Assembly: GCA_045807125.1 (NCBI GenBank)
Contig: JBJMHZ010000042.1
Location: forward strand, 1-64,000
Direction: 5' to 3'
DNA from: JBJMHZ01 sp045807125
GTDB taxonomy: Bacteria > Actinomycetota > Actinomycetes > JAWWOL01
Length of the DNA stretch: 64,000 nt
In this document: in pieces, positions 34,761 to 43,619 of the stretch
Numbering within the stretch: position 1 is the stretch's first letter
Layout: each line of letters begins with the position of its first letter
Position numbers and translations under genes: made by a program
Notes under the pieces: model-generated
The model's database searches: none
Seen by the model: the letters and a program-made list of their open reading frames with translations, nothing else
Told to the model about the DNA's origin: nothing

Positions 34761-35061
34761 GGCGCATGCGTACCCAGGTGCGCGGCCGGCGCGCAGGCGG
34801 CCGGGGGCGAGGCGAGCTTCGCCCCGAGCTGGCCCGGTGGCTCGATCCGCGCCTTGCGCCTCCCTGTGCAATCGCGCGTCGTCTTTTGACATTTTTTGCC
34901 GATTCATGGCACATGCGTCAGTGCGTCCCAGGGCCAGCAGGGGAAGGACGGCTCACGCGGCGTGCGCTCGCACGCACCTTCATCGCCCGTTGCTCTCGAG
35001 CGCCCCCCGTCGCGCGCTTTCCTCCGTGCGCGCTACCGAGGCCGAAGGGGGCCACACTGGC
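34761..35061. other. 301-bp intergenic region
   Basis: Divergent region between the glycosylase and the secreted propeller protein. It holds an AT-rich patch with TTGACA at 34886-34891 but no convincing -10 at the right distance. I see no gene or repeat in it. Confidence 0.4.
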
Positions 35062-36459
35062 ATGAAGCATCCACTCACCAGCCCTGCCGTCGTCATTGCG
35101 GCGGCGGGCACGCTCGCGATCGGAATGGCTCTGGCGATCGGACCGTCAGCGGTCGCCGACACGTCGACCGGCACGGTCAACGGGTTCTCGTACGGAGAGC
35201 TGCAGTCCACCACGGTAGGTGCCACCGGTTGTGGCACCAACGTCGACGGCGAGCCGACGATGCACGTCTCCAAGGCCAACACCGTGCTGGCAGGCTCCGA
35301 GCGAGGCGTCGGCGGCGGCAGCGACGCCTGGGTCGGCCTCAACAAGGTCGGCGGTGCCACCGCGGCGGCCTGCTCCGACCTCACCTATCGCGGCCAGCCC
35401 AACGCCGCCGGCGGCATCGGCGCATCCGGCGGCGACATCGACAGCGCGTTCGCCAGTGCACCGCTCGCCACCGGCAACTACCGCATCTACGTAGCCAGCC
35501 TCAACCTCGGGTCGATCGCGGTCGCCCACTCCGACGACAACGGCGTGACGTGGGCGAACGTCCCGGTGCAGGGTGGGATACCGGTCGACGACCGCGAGTG
35601 GATCGCCGCGTACGGCTCCGCCACGTCGTTGCTGACCTACCACGACATCACGACCGACAACATCGACGTGCTGCGCTCGGACAACGGCGGCACGACGTAC
35701 ACCCAGACATCGACGGCGATCCCCGCGACCAACTACAAGGCCAGCAACAACGAGCTCGGCAACATCGTGATCGACCATCTCAACACCGCGGGCGCGGCTG
35801 CCGGCCAGTTCTGGGCCTACCAGTCGTTCGTCGCGCCGTCGAAGAACCCTGGTGCCCAGGGCTCGGCCACGTTCAACGAGGCGTTCCTCGCAGTCTCCAG
35901 GGACGGCGGCCAGACGTGGGCCGATCAGCCGATCCCGTGCACCACGGCCTTCGGCAGCAACGGGCTCGCCCACAACTTCCCGAACGTGTCGGTAGCGCCC
36001 AACGGGACGATCTACTACGCGGTCTCGAACGACACCAACGTCTACGTCGCCACGTCGTCCGACCACGGCAGCACGTGGACGTGCAGCGGGGCCGTCAGCA
36101 CCAACACGGCGCAGGCCATCTTCCCCTGGATCGTCGCCACGTCAGCCGGTGTCGATCTCGTCTACTACGGCTCCCCGACCACCACCAACCAGACGTGGTA
36201 CGTCTACTTCGCGCAGAACCTGGGCACCGGGTGGGGCGCGCCGGCGCAGCTGATGAGCGTGCACACCGGCGGCGTCTGCGAGGGTGGTGTCTCCTGCACG
36301 GGCGGGCGTCAGCTGCTGGACGACTTCGGCATCGACACCGACCAGAGCGGGTGGGCGCACATCGCCTACTCCCACGATGCACCCAACCTCGGCGGCTCCG
36401 GCACCTACACCGGCTACGCGGTGCAGACGACCGGCACCGCCGTGGGCTTCCCCAACTGA
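35062..36459 (+). CDS. Secreted Asp-box (BNR) beta-propeller protein, sialidase-like
   Basis: 465 residues with a signal peptide (about 1-32, ending SAVAD). At least three Asp-box repeats (S-x-D-x-G-x-T-W type) are visible: SDDNGVTWANV, SRDGGQTWADQ and SSDHGSTWTCS, with a weaker SDNGGTTY. This predicts a six-bladed sialidase-like propeller. The arginine triad of true sialidases is not evident, so it may bind or cut another glycan or be structural. GAAGGGGG lies 10 nt before the ATG. It converges with the GGDEF-EAL gene, 4 bp between stops. Confidence 0.8.
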   Translation: MKHPLTSPAVVIAAAGTLAIGMALAIGPSAVADTSTGTVNGFSYGELQSTTVGATGCGTNVDGEPTMHVSKANTVLAGSERGVGGGSDAWVGLNKVGGATAAACSDLTYRGQPNAAGGIGASGGDIDSAFASAPLATGNYRIYVASLNLGSIAVAHSDDNGVTWANVPVQGGIPVDDREWIAAYGSATSLLTYHDITTDNIDVLRSDNGGTTYTQTSTAIPATNYKASNNELGNIVIDHLNTAGAAAGQFWAYQSFVAPSKNPGAQGSATFNEAFLAVSRDGGQTWADQPIPCTTAFGSNGLAHNFPNVSVAPNGTIYYAVSNDTNVYVATSSDHGSTWTCSGAVSTNTAQAIFPWIVATSAGVDLVYYGSPTTTNQTWYVYFAQNLGTGWGAPAQLMSVHTGGVCEGGVSCTGGRQLLDDFGIDTDQSGWAHIAYSHDAPNLGGSGTYTGYAVQTTGTAVGFPN

Positions 36460-36463
36460 CCGA

Positions 36464-39025
36464 TCAGACGGCGCGCAACCCGGCCGGCCATGCGGGCGTG
36501 GCCGGCCGGGAGCGGCACCAGACCGGGAAGTCGGCCACCGGCATGGGCGGGCTGAGGCACCAGCCCTGCGCCACGTCGCAACCCATCTCGGCGAGCTGCC
36601 GCCAGACCTCGACCGTCTCGACGCCCTCGGCGACGACGCTGAGGTCGAGCGTGCGGGCCAGCTCCAGTATCGAGCGGACGATGGCCGCGTCCTCGGGCTC
36701 GGTCGCCATCCCCTGCACGAACGACCTGTCGATCTTCACCTCGTTCACCGGCAACCGGCGCAGGTACGACAACGACGAGTAGCCGGTGCCGAAGTCGTCG
36801 ATGGACAGCCGCACGCCGCGGCGCCGCAGTCGCATCAGCAGGTCGAACGTGCCGGCCGGGTCGGCCATGACGCTGCTCTCGGTGAGCTCGAGGGTCAGCA
36901 GCCCGGGCGGCAGCTCGTGCCGGCGCAGCAGCCGGTCGACCAGGTGCAGGATGCCGTCGTCGCTGAGCGACCGGGCCGAGATGTTGACCGCGACGCCGAC
37001 GCCGGGCGCGACGCCCTGCCACCCCGCGCACGCCGCGATCGCCTGCCGCAGCACCAGATCGGTGAGCGGGCGGACGAGGCCGCTGCGCTCAGCGAGCGGT
37101 ACGAACTCCTCGGGCACGATCGGCCCGCGCTCAGGGTCGGTCCACCGGACGAGCGCTTCCACGCTGACGAGATCGCCGGTGCGCAGCGACGCCTTCGGCT
37201 GCACGTGCACCTCGAGCCGGTCCTCGACGATGGCGCGTCGCAGCGCCGCGACGAGCGCGAGCCGCGACGGCGACGTGGTGTCGAGCGCGGGATCGAAGAC
37301 CGCGACGTCCCTGCCATCCTGCTTCGCCGCGTACATCGCCATGTCGGCCCGCTTCAGCAGTTGCTCGCGCGACGTCCCGTGCAGCGGGGCGACGGCCACG
37401 CCGACGGAGGCGGCGACGTCGATCTCGGTGCCCTCGAAGGCGACCGGCTGGCCGAAGCTCGCGAGCAGCCCGCGGCAGAAGCGCTCCCCGGCGTCCGGAT
37501 CGGAGCACGCCGGGACGAGGACGGCGAACTCGTCGCCGCCGAGCCGGGCGACGGTGGCCCGGTCACCGGCTGCGGACCGGAGCCGCGAGGCGACCTCGCA
37601 CAGCAGGTCGTCGCCCACGTTGTGCCCCAGCGTGTCGTTGACGTCCTTGAAGGAGTCGAGATCGAGCACGGCGACGGCGAAGCCGCCACCACCCTCGACG
37701 AGCGTCGTCAGCGCGCGGTCGAGCTCGCGCTGGAAGTACGTGCGGTTGGGCATCCCGGTGAGGGCATCGTGCAGCGAGTCGTGGCGCAACTGGTCGACGA
37801 GCTGCCCGTTGCGCAGGGCGACCGCAGCATGGTTGGCCACCGTCTCGAGCAGCCGCACGTCGTCGCGGTCGAACCCGCGCGCGTCACCCATCCGGTCGGC
37901 AGCGCAGATGGCGGCGACGATGCCCGCGTCACCACGCACCGGCACGACGATGGCGTCGGTCAGCCCGCAGCGCTGGAGCCAGTGCCGGGCGGTCACGTCC
38001 CGGCTGCCGCGCGGGATCAGCACCGACGACTCGTCGCGGCTGACCGCATCGACGATCCAGGCCGCGTCGGCAGCAAGGTAGAAGACAGGCTGCCGGTCGA
38101 GCGGCCGGCCGCGGCGCAGCACGGCCTCGACGCCGTCCCCGAGCCCGCCGGCCGAGCCGGGGAAGAACCTGACGAGGGCCATGTCGGCGTGCAGGAGGTC
38201 GCAGACCTGCTCGAGCAGCAGCGTGAGCACGCGCGACGTCTCCGGCGAGCTGGTCACGACCTGGCTGAACCGGTACAGCCGCTCCAGTCCGAGGTGCTGC
38301 TCGCGCAGCGACGCGTACGCCCGGTAGGCGGCAAGGACGAGCACGGCGGTCACCGCGAGCGGCACCGCGGTCCACGGCCCGGCGAGCACCGCCGCCGCGA
38401 CGACGACGGCCACGGTGGATACCGCGGCCGCCTGCGGGAGCGCCGTCAGCACGAGGTTGCCGATGTCCCGCAGGTCGCGCTCGTCCTCGAGCAGCTGGAT
38501 GAGCGTTGCCACGATCACTCCGGTCGCCGTGCTCGCGACCGCCGTGGCGATCCCGGCGGCCAGCCACGTCACGGGGGACGTGACGGGGAGCTCGCCGGCC
38601 AGCAACCGGAACAGCAGCAGGGCCATCGTGGCCTCGGCCGTGACGAGCACGGTGTTGAACGCCAGCTTCGACGGGTGCCGGTACTGGCGGCGCGCGATCA
38701 GCTGGGCCAGGACGCCGCCGACGAGCCGGCCGACCAGGAGCTCGACCGGTCCCGCGTAGAGCAGTCCCAGCAGCAGCGGGATCTCGGTCAGCGCTACTGA
38801 CCGCGCCTCCCGCTTGATCTGCACGTTGAGCACGCAGGACTGGGCGACCGCGACGAGCGCAGTGAGCACCGGCCAGGACAGCCGTACCGGAGCGGCGCCG
38901 GCGCCCGGGGGCAAGCGCGACGCGGCGAGCCACGAGACCGCACCGACGAGGGCGGTCGCCGTCGTGACGCCGGCCACGACGCGACCGGCGCGCGTCCCCG
39001 GGACGGGGATGCGCAGGCTCGGCAC
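36464..39025 (-). CDS. Membrane GGDEF-EAL protein with GAF domain
   Basis: 853 residues. About seven membrane helices (15-240) form an N-terminal sensor, then a GAF domain (about 255-405), GGDEF (410-570) and EAL (585-840). The cyclase motif is ARLGGDEFAVLVP; the phosphodiesterase has VSVEALVRW, SIDDFGTGYSSLSYL and EVKIDRSFV, all intact. It may make or degrade c-di-GMP in response to a membrane or small-molecule signal. GGAGGTGA lies about 8 nt before the GTG start. Confidence 0.92.
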   Translation of the reverse strand: MPSLRIPVPGTRAGRVVAGVTTATALVGAVSWLAASRLPPGAGAAPVRLSWPVLTALVAVAQSCVLNVQIKREARSVALTEIPLLLGLLYAGPVELLVGRLVGGVLAQLIARRQYRHPSKLAFNTVLVTAEATMALLLFRLLAGELPVTSPVTWLAAGIATAVASTATGVIVATLIQLLEDERDLRDIGNLVLTALPQAAAVSTVAVVVAAAVLAGPWTAVPLAVTAVLVLAAYRAYASLREQHLGLERLYRFSQVVTSSPETSRVLTLLLEQVCDLLHADMALVRFFPGSAGGLGDGVEAVLRRGRPLDRQPVFYLAADAAWIVDAVSRDESSVLIPRGSRDVTARHWLQRCGLTDAIVVPVRGDAGIVAAICAADRMGDARGFDRDDVRLLETVANHAAVALRNGQLVDQLRHDSLHDALTGMPNRTYFQRELDRALTTLVEGGGGFAVAVLDLDSFKDVNDTLGHNVGDDLLCEVASRLRSAAGDRATVARLGGDEFAVLVPACSDPDAGERFCRGLLASFGQPVAFEGTEIDVAASVGVAVAPLHGTSREQLLKRADMAMYAAKQDGRDVAVFDPALDTTSPSRLALVAALRRAIVEDRLEVHVQPKASLRTGDLVSVEALVRWTDPERGPIVPEEFVPLAERSGLVRPLTDLVLRQAIAACAGWQGVAPGVGVAVNISARSLSDDGILHLVDRLLRRHELPPGLLTLELTESSVMADPAGTFDLLMRLRRRGVRLSIDDFGTGYSSLSYLRRLPVNEVKIDRSFVQGMATEPEDAAIVRSILELARTLDLSVVAEGVETVEVWRQLAEMGCDVAQGWCLSPPMPVADFPVWCRSRPATPAWPAGLRAV

Positions 39026-39076
39026 TGCTCGTCACCTCCTCGAGACCGGTGGCTGCACTCAGGCAGCCGCCGAATC

Positions 39077-39114
39077 GAGCGGTGGCCGGACGAGGCGCAT
39101 CCGGCCACTCGCTC
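39077..39114 (-). terminator. Strong hairpin after the subtilase gene
   Basis: Stem GTGGCCGGA/TCCGGCCAC (9 bp) extended by GAGCG/CGCTC across a one-base bulge, with a 9-nt loop. It lies about 80 nt beyond the subtilase stop and before the GGDEF-EAL start. No T-run. Confidence 0.6.
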
Positions 39115-39192
39115 GTGCGGAGCCCGCACCGAGAGGAATGTCGACCGCATCGTGCATCGCCTGAAGGAAGCCGGCACGATCCGGCACAGCGC

Positions 39193-40965
39193 TCAGCTCC
39201 AGCTCGCGTCGGCCCAGGTGCTGCCCTGCCAGGTGGCGCCGGCCCAACCGCTGTTGGTCCACGTGTGGCCGTCCCAGCCGCTGCCGGTCCAGGTGTGCCC
39301 CGTCCAGGTGTGCCCGGCCCAGGAGACCCCGGTCCAGGTGTGGCCCGTCCAGGTGTGGCCCGTCCACGTGTGGCCCGTCCAGCCACCGGCCGTCCAGTCG
39401 CTGCCGGTCCAGGTGCTGCCGTTCCAGTCGCCACCGGTCCAGGCATAGCCGTTCGCGCTCAGGGCGGCCCATGACGCGCCGTCCCAGGCGTTGCCGAAGA
39501 TGTCCTGCTCGCCGGTCAGCGTGGTGGTGCCATCGCTGACGTGCGCGCTGCCGCGGGCGGCCTCGAGCGAGCCGGTGCCGGTGGCGTTGGTGGCCAGCTG
39601 GGCGTACGAGGGGAGCCTCGTGCCGATCGCCTTGTTGACGTCCGGCACGCCGACGCCGGAGAACAACGGCTTCACGCTGCTCGGCTGCGTCGAGTTGGTC
39701 ATCAGGGCGCGCTTGACCTGGTCGGGCGTCGCGGTGGGGTAGCGCGAGAGGTAGAGCGCCGCGAGGCCGGACGCGACGGCCGCCGACTGCGAGGTGCCCG
39801 AGCCGCGGAAGAACCGCTTGCTCACCACGGCCGACGGGTTCTCCAGGTCGATCCGCGACCCAGGGTCGCGCAGGCCGAGCACGTGCACGCCGGGCACGAT
39901 CAGGTCGACGTGCCGCTTGCTCGTGCCGCGCTGGGCGAAGGTGGGCACCTGGTCGTCGCTGATCGAGTCGGACGCCTGGGTGTCGTCAGCGCCCACCGCG
40001 AGGACCAGCGGATCGATTGCGGGGTCGGCCAGGCTCTGCCGGGCCGTGCCGTCGTTGCCGCTCGACACCACGACGACGATGCCGGCCCGCCAGGCCATCT
40101 CGACCGCGTAGCAGAGCGGGTCGACCGACGGGTCCTGCGTCGAGTCGGTCCCGTACGACAGGTTGAGCACGCGGATGTTGAGCCCGCCCGCGTGCGCGTG
40201 CTCGGTGACCCAGTCGATGGCCGCGATGACCTGCGACACGTCAGCCGCGCCGTCGTTGCTGGCCACCTTGACGCTCACGAGGCGCGAGTCCGGCGCGATG
40301 CCGTAGTACTGGTGGCTGCTCGCACTGGCGTAATTGCTACCGGTGGACGCCTTGTCGCGCCCGACGATGATCGACGCCATGTGGGTGCCGTGGCCGAACG
40401 TGTCGAGGTGGGTGAGCGACGGGTCCTGCGACTCGAACGACAGGTCGGGACCGTCGATGACGTTGCCGCTCGTCAGGCCGGGCACCGGCGAGACGCCGCT
40501 GTCGATGAGCGCGACGTCGATGCCCTTGCCGGTCCAGCCGTGCGACCACGCGTCCTGGGCATGAGTGACCTGGGCGATGTCGTACAGCGAGCCGGCGTCG
40601 TTGGACACGTCGTACCCGAGCGACGGGTCGACGCTCATCAGGTGGCCGGACGAGTCGCTGGTGACGGCGCGGACGCCGGGGGCGTGGCGCAGCGCCTGCT
40701 CCGCTGCCGCGGGGACGCGGGCCGCCACGCCGTTGATGATCCTGAGGTGGTCGCGCACGGTGCCGCCGGCGGCGACGACCGCGCGCTCGACCGCCGCGTA
40801 CGACCCGGGCAGGCCGGACACGACGACGTCGGCGTACGGGCCGCCGGTCGAGGGACGAGGGGAAGGGGCCGGCGACACCGAGCCGAGCATCGGCGCCGCC
40901 AGGGCCAGCGCGAGCCCGGCGGCGAGAACCGTCCGGTACTGCTGCGCAAGCGGGTTGCAGGGCAT
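39193..40965 (-). CDS. Secreted S8 subtilisin-like protease with tryptophan-repeat tail
   Basis: 590 residues from ATG 40965, with GGAG upstream. A signal peptide (about 1-32), an I9-like propeptide (45-115), then the peptidase (about 135-460): catalytic Asp in VALIDSGV, His in FGHGTHMASI and Ser in GSGTSQSAAVASG, with oxyanion Asn in SSGNDG. The tail (506-590) is 17 consecutive pentapeptides, mostly WTGHT-like, one Trp each. The protein should be exported and self-processed. The tail may bind cell wall or carbohydrate, which is inference. The family is recognised; the tail function is not. Confidence 0.92.
   Translation of the reverse strand: MPCNPLAQQYRTVLAAGLALALAAPMLGSVSPAPSPRPSTGGPYADVVVSGLPGSYAAVERAVVAAGGTVRDHLRIINGVAARVPAAAEQALRHAPGVRAVTSDSSGHLMSVDPSLGYDVSNDAGSLYDIAQVTHAQDAWSHGWTGKGIDVALIDSGVSPVPGLTSGNVIDGPDLSFESQDPSLTHLDTFGHGTHMASIIVGRDKASTGSNYASASSHQYYGIAPDSRLVSVKVASNDGAADVSQVIAAIDWVTEHAHAGGLNIRVLNLSYGTDSTQDPSVDPLCYAVEMAWRAGIVVVVSSGNDGTARQSLADPAIDPLVLAVGADDTQASDSISDDQVPTFAQRGTSKRHVDLIVPGVHVLGLRDPGSRIDLENPSAVVSKRFFRGSGTSQSAAVASGLAALYLSRYPTATPDQVKRALMTNSTQPSSVKPLFSGVGVPDVNKAIGTRLPSYAQLATNATGTGSLEAARGSAHVSDGTTTLTGEQDIFGNAWDGASWAALSANGYAWTGGDWNGSTWTGSDWTAGGWTGHTWTGHTWTGHTWTGVSWAGHTWTGHTWTGSGWDGHTWTNSGWAGATWQGSTWADASWS
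39196..39450 (-). repeat. 17 tandem 15-bp units coding tryptophan pentapeptides
   Basis: Consecutive 15-bp units in the subtilase 3' end; the middle ones are nearly identical (G-H-T-W-T) and the ends have diverged (NSGWA, GATWQ, GSTWA, DASWS). Two further units (GNAWD, GASWA) lie just upstream. Confidence 0.9.
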
Positions 40966-41467
40966 GAGCGGGACTCCGTCGATCGAGCCGACGGGATCGG
41001 TCTCACCATTGGCTCCCCGCACCAAGCGCCTCGCGACCGCGAGGCAGGTGACCGGATGACCCGGTGCGGTTCACAGCCTTCCCAGACCTCCGCCGTTGGA
41101 GGTCCGATCACGTCATCGACCGCCGCGCATGGCGGACCGGAGACGCATGTGGCGCAACTTTCCGGCGGCCGAACGGAGCATCGGCGTGCGCCATCCGGCG
41201 GCATCGCCGGGCGTGGCCCGCCCCGCCTTGGAATTGCCGAGGGCGCAGCCGGATCTTCATCCCGAGCGCGCGGAAGCGGTGACTTTCCTTGCCGTCCAGC
41301 GCGACGGCGTGGCACCATGTTCACCTCGTCTACCGATACTGCTCTGCCGCGGGTGGGGCGAACGGGGGTCAACGGGGGTAACGAGCCGATCTGGGCGTGC
41401 GCTTCACCAGGTGCCGGATGGTTCCTCGCTGGTTCTCGACGGATGAGCGATGACAGGAGGAGCAGGC
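40966..41467. other. 502-bp divergent intergenic region
   Basis: Lies between the subtilase and the unrecognised gene at 41468. It holds a decamer direct repeat at 41361-41380. A 116-codon frame from 41096 has no ribosome site and poor codon use, so I do not call it. Nothing else is recognised. Confidence 0.4.
41361..41380 (+). repeat. Direct decamer repeat before the 41468 gene
   Basis: AACGGGGGTC followed at once by AACGGGGGTA, then ACG. Located 88 nt before the start codon, suitable for a regulator that binds one face of the helix. Confidence 0.35.
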
Positions 41468-42355
41468 ATGTGGCACATCAATAGCGTCAGCGTTCCCACG
41501 CGAGAGATAGCGACCATCTGGGGTGGCAGCGGCACCAATGTCGCGCCGCGCGCCCTCGGTGACCGGCTCGGTCCGCAGGGTGCGATCTACGTCGTGAACA
41601 TTCCGAACGTCGGCGCGCTCGTCATCGAGGACACCGGTCCTGTCCCTACCGAGTGGAGCCTCAAGGTGAACGGCGGACCGACGTACGCCTACCGCGGCGA
41701 GGGTCAGATCAATATCACCGTGGACGCCATGGGCATCGCGACGCTGAGCGGCGGGGTCGGCACGCTCGCAGTGCCGCTGGTCGCGACGATGGCGCAGTCC
41801 GGCGTCGTGACCAACGCCGTCATCCGGCTCGTGGCTGGTGCGCCGTCATTGCAGACGCAGTGGGCAGCCGACGCCTGGAGGCTGATGCAGAGCGCCGGCT
41901 TCCCGACCATGACGATGGTCAACATGAAGGAGACCTTCGCCCACAACCCTGATTGCTGCGTGCAGTACATCGCCTGGCTGCAGACCGTCACGTTCCCGAG
42001 CAACGCTGACGACGACATGCTTGGCGACGGTTCATGGGGCTGCACGTTGTGCAAGGCCTTTTACACCGGCATGGCAGCCGCGTTGTTCGTGACCCTCGTC
42101 GGCGTGTGCCTCGCGAGCGGCGTTGGCCCGGCGGCCATCGCGGCCCTCACCGAGGCGACGGCGATCGAGACGATCGCTGCAGCAATCAACGTCAGTGGGG
42201 CCCGGGTAGCGGCCGTCGCTGCCGCCGCCTTCGCCGCGGGTGCGATCTCGTCGCTGGTTGGTCGCCTCGTCGAGGCGATATGCGAGCTGGCCGGCTACTG
42301 CACGGCGTCGACAGGCGATGTCGCCATGTCCGGGGTGCCGGTCCCTGGGGTCTAG
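41468..42355 (+). CDS. Unrecognised protein with cysteine-bearing hydrophobic C-terminal domain
   Basis: 295 residues from ATG 41468, with AGGAGG 7 nt upstream. The N-terminal 180 residues look like a mixed, beta-rich soluble domain without signal peptide. The C-terminal part (190-278) is hydrophobic and helical, begins with WGCTLCKAF, has a Cys at 214 and ends CELAGYC, with a CC pair at 163-164. This pattern (CxxCK, long hydrophobic helices, closing Cys pair) recalls the halocin-C8-like bacteriocin domain, but I cannot confirm it. G+C is lower than that of neighbours. It is divergent from the subtilase. Confidence 0.6.
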   Translation: MWHINSVSVPTREIATIWGGSGTNVAPRALGDRLGPQGAIYVVNIPNVGALVIEDTGPVPTEWSLKVNGGPTYAYRGEGQINITVDAMGIATLSGGVGTLAVPLVATMAQSGVVTNAVIRLVAGAPSLQTQWAADAWRLMQSAGFPTMTMVNMKETFAHNPDCCVQYIAWLQTVTFPSNADDDMLGDGSWGCTLCKAFYTGMAAALFVTLVGVCLASGVGPAAIAALTEATAIETIAAAINVSGARVAAVAAAAFAAGAISSLVGRLVEAICELAGYCTASTGDVAMSGVPVPGV

Positions 42356-42399
42356 GAGGAGCTAGCCGCGGCGGGTGCGGACCCGGCGCAGCACCGGGC

Positions 42400-42783
42400 T
42401 CAGCCGGCGTACGTGCGCAGCTCCACGACGTTGCCCTCGGGATCGCGGACGTAGATGCCCGCGCCGATGCCCCGGGCGCCGAACAGGCTCCGGTCGAGCG
42501 GCACGGCGACGTCCCAGCCGCGCTCGTCGGCGAGGGCCGCCAGGGAATCGGCGTCCACGTCGACAGCGACCGCGACGTGCGCGACGTTCTCCCCCGACCG
42601 CTCACCGGGAATGAAGTCGACGATCGTGCCAGGGCTCGCGCGCAGCGAGGGGAACGGCGCGGTGCCGGCACGCCACTCGTCGTGCCTGACCGGCTCGAGG
42701 CCGAACTCGCGCTGCCACCAGCCCATCGTGCACTCGACGTCGCTGCAGATGACGACGATGTGGTCGATCCCGGTCGCTCGCAT
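42400..42783 (-). CDS. VOC-family (glyoxalase-like) protein
   Basis: 127 residues, a single vicinal-oxygen-chelate domain. Metal-ligand candidates: His8 in GIDHIVVICSD, His in NVAHVAVAVD and Glu in PEGNVVELRTY. Family members isomerise or cleave small metabolites or bind antibiotics; the substrate is unknown. TAGCCT 6 nt before the ATG suggests a leaderless transcript. It is divergent from the methyltransferase. Confidence 0.87.
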   Translation of the reverse strand: MRATGIDHIVVICSDVECTMGWWQREFGLEPVRHDEWRAGTAPFPSLRASPGTIVDFIPGERSGENVAHVAVAVDVDADSLAALADERGWDVAVPLDRSLFGARGIGAGIYVRDPEGNVVELRTYAG

Positions 42784-42789
42784 GGCGCC

Positions 42790-42795
42790 AGGCTA
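42790..42795 (-). promoter_or_regulatory. -10 box of the leaderless VOC gene
   Basis: TAGCCT on the minus strand, 6 nt before the ATG at 42783. Confidence 0.45.
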
Positions 42796-42832
42796 ACGGG
42801 GAGGCCGGCGTCCGCTCTGGCACGATGCTCCG

Positions 42833-43618
42833 GTGAGCGACACGGACAAGAGCGCGCGTGCGCGGAGCTTCGGCGCCGTCGCCGAGCAGTACGACGCCGC
42901 GCGACCCGGTTACCCCGATGCCCTCTTCGACGACCTGGCAGCCATGCTGCCCGGTCCGCGCGTGGTCGAGATCGGCGCCGGCACTGGCAAGGCCACCGGG
43001 AGCCTGCTCGCCCGCGGCCTGCAGGTGACCGCCGTCGAGCCGGACCCCGAGATGGCGCGGGTGCTGCGCCGCCGCCACGGGGTGGGCGCGATCGTCGCGC
43101 CGTACGAGGAGTGGACGCCCGACGGCAGCTACGACGCCCTCGTGTCGGCGCAGGCCTGGCACTGGACCGACCCGGCGACCCGGTACGACCGGGCCGCGCG
43201 CGCCCTGCGTCCCGGCGGCGTCATCGCACTGCTCTGGAACATCGACCTGCTGGACGCGCAGCCGTTGCACGACCAGTTCGCGGCCGTCTTCCGTGCGCAC
43301 GGCATCGACGTGGATCCACCGTTCGAGCTGGCCGCGGAGCAGCCCGCGGACCCGCTCGCCGACGGGCCGGGCTCGGACCTCGCCGCGCACCCCTCGTTCG
43401 ACGCCGTGCAGTTCCGGCGCTACCCGAACGAGCGGACGTACACCGGTGACGAGCTGGTCGCGCTCTTCGAGACGACCTCGCTGCTGCGGACGGTGGACGA
43501 GGATGCGCGGCGGGACATCGGCGAGCGGTTCCGCGAGATCGTGGCGGCGGCACCGGGCGGCGTGCTCGCCGTGCACCGCTACACGGCGCTGTTCACCGCT
43601 CGCCGGGTCGCGCCCTGA
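42833..43618 (+). CDS. Class I S-adenosylmethionine methyltransferase
   Basis: 261 residues. It starts SFGAVAEQYDAARPGYP, then motif I VVEIGAGTGKATGSLL and motif II VTAVEPDPEM, followed by SAQAWHWTDP, typical of the UbiE/small-molecule methyltransferase group. Substrate is unknown. A CACGAT box 6 nt before the GTG fits a leaderless start. Its stop is one base from that of the convergent DUF4232 gene. Confidence 0.87.
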   Translation: MSDTDKSARARSFGAVAEQYDAARPGYPDALFDDLAAMLPGPRVVEIGAGTGKATGSLLARGLQVTAVEPDPEMARVLRRRHGVGAIVAPYEEWTPDGSYDALVSAQAWHWTDPATRYDRAARALRPGGVIALLWNIDLLDAQPLHDQFAAVFRAHGIDVDPPFELAAEQPADPLADGPGSDLAAHPSFDAVQFRRYPNERTYTGDELVALFETTSLLRTVDEDARRDIGERFREIVAAAPGGVLAVHRYTALFTARRVAP

Positions 43619-43619
43619 G

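Noticed and set aside
34886..34914. TTGACA before the propeller gene
   Set aside because: No acceptable -10 follows at 16-19 nt.
39196..39450. Regular 15-bp repeats resembling a CRISPR-like array
   Set aside because: No unique spacers and the units stay in frame as pentapeptides at the end of the subtilase gene.
41096..41446. 116-codon ORF in the subtilase upstream region
   Set aside because: Arg/Pro-rich, no ribosome site and no family resemblance.
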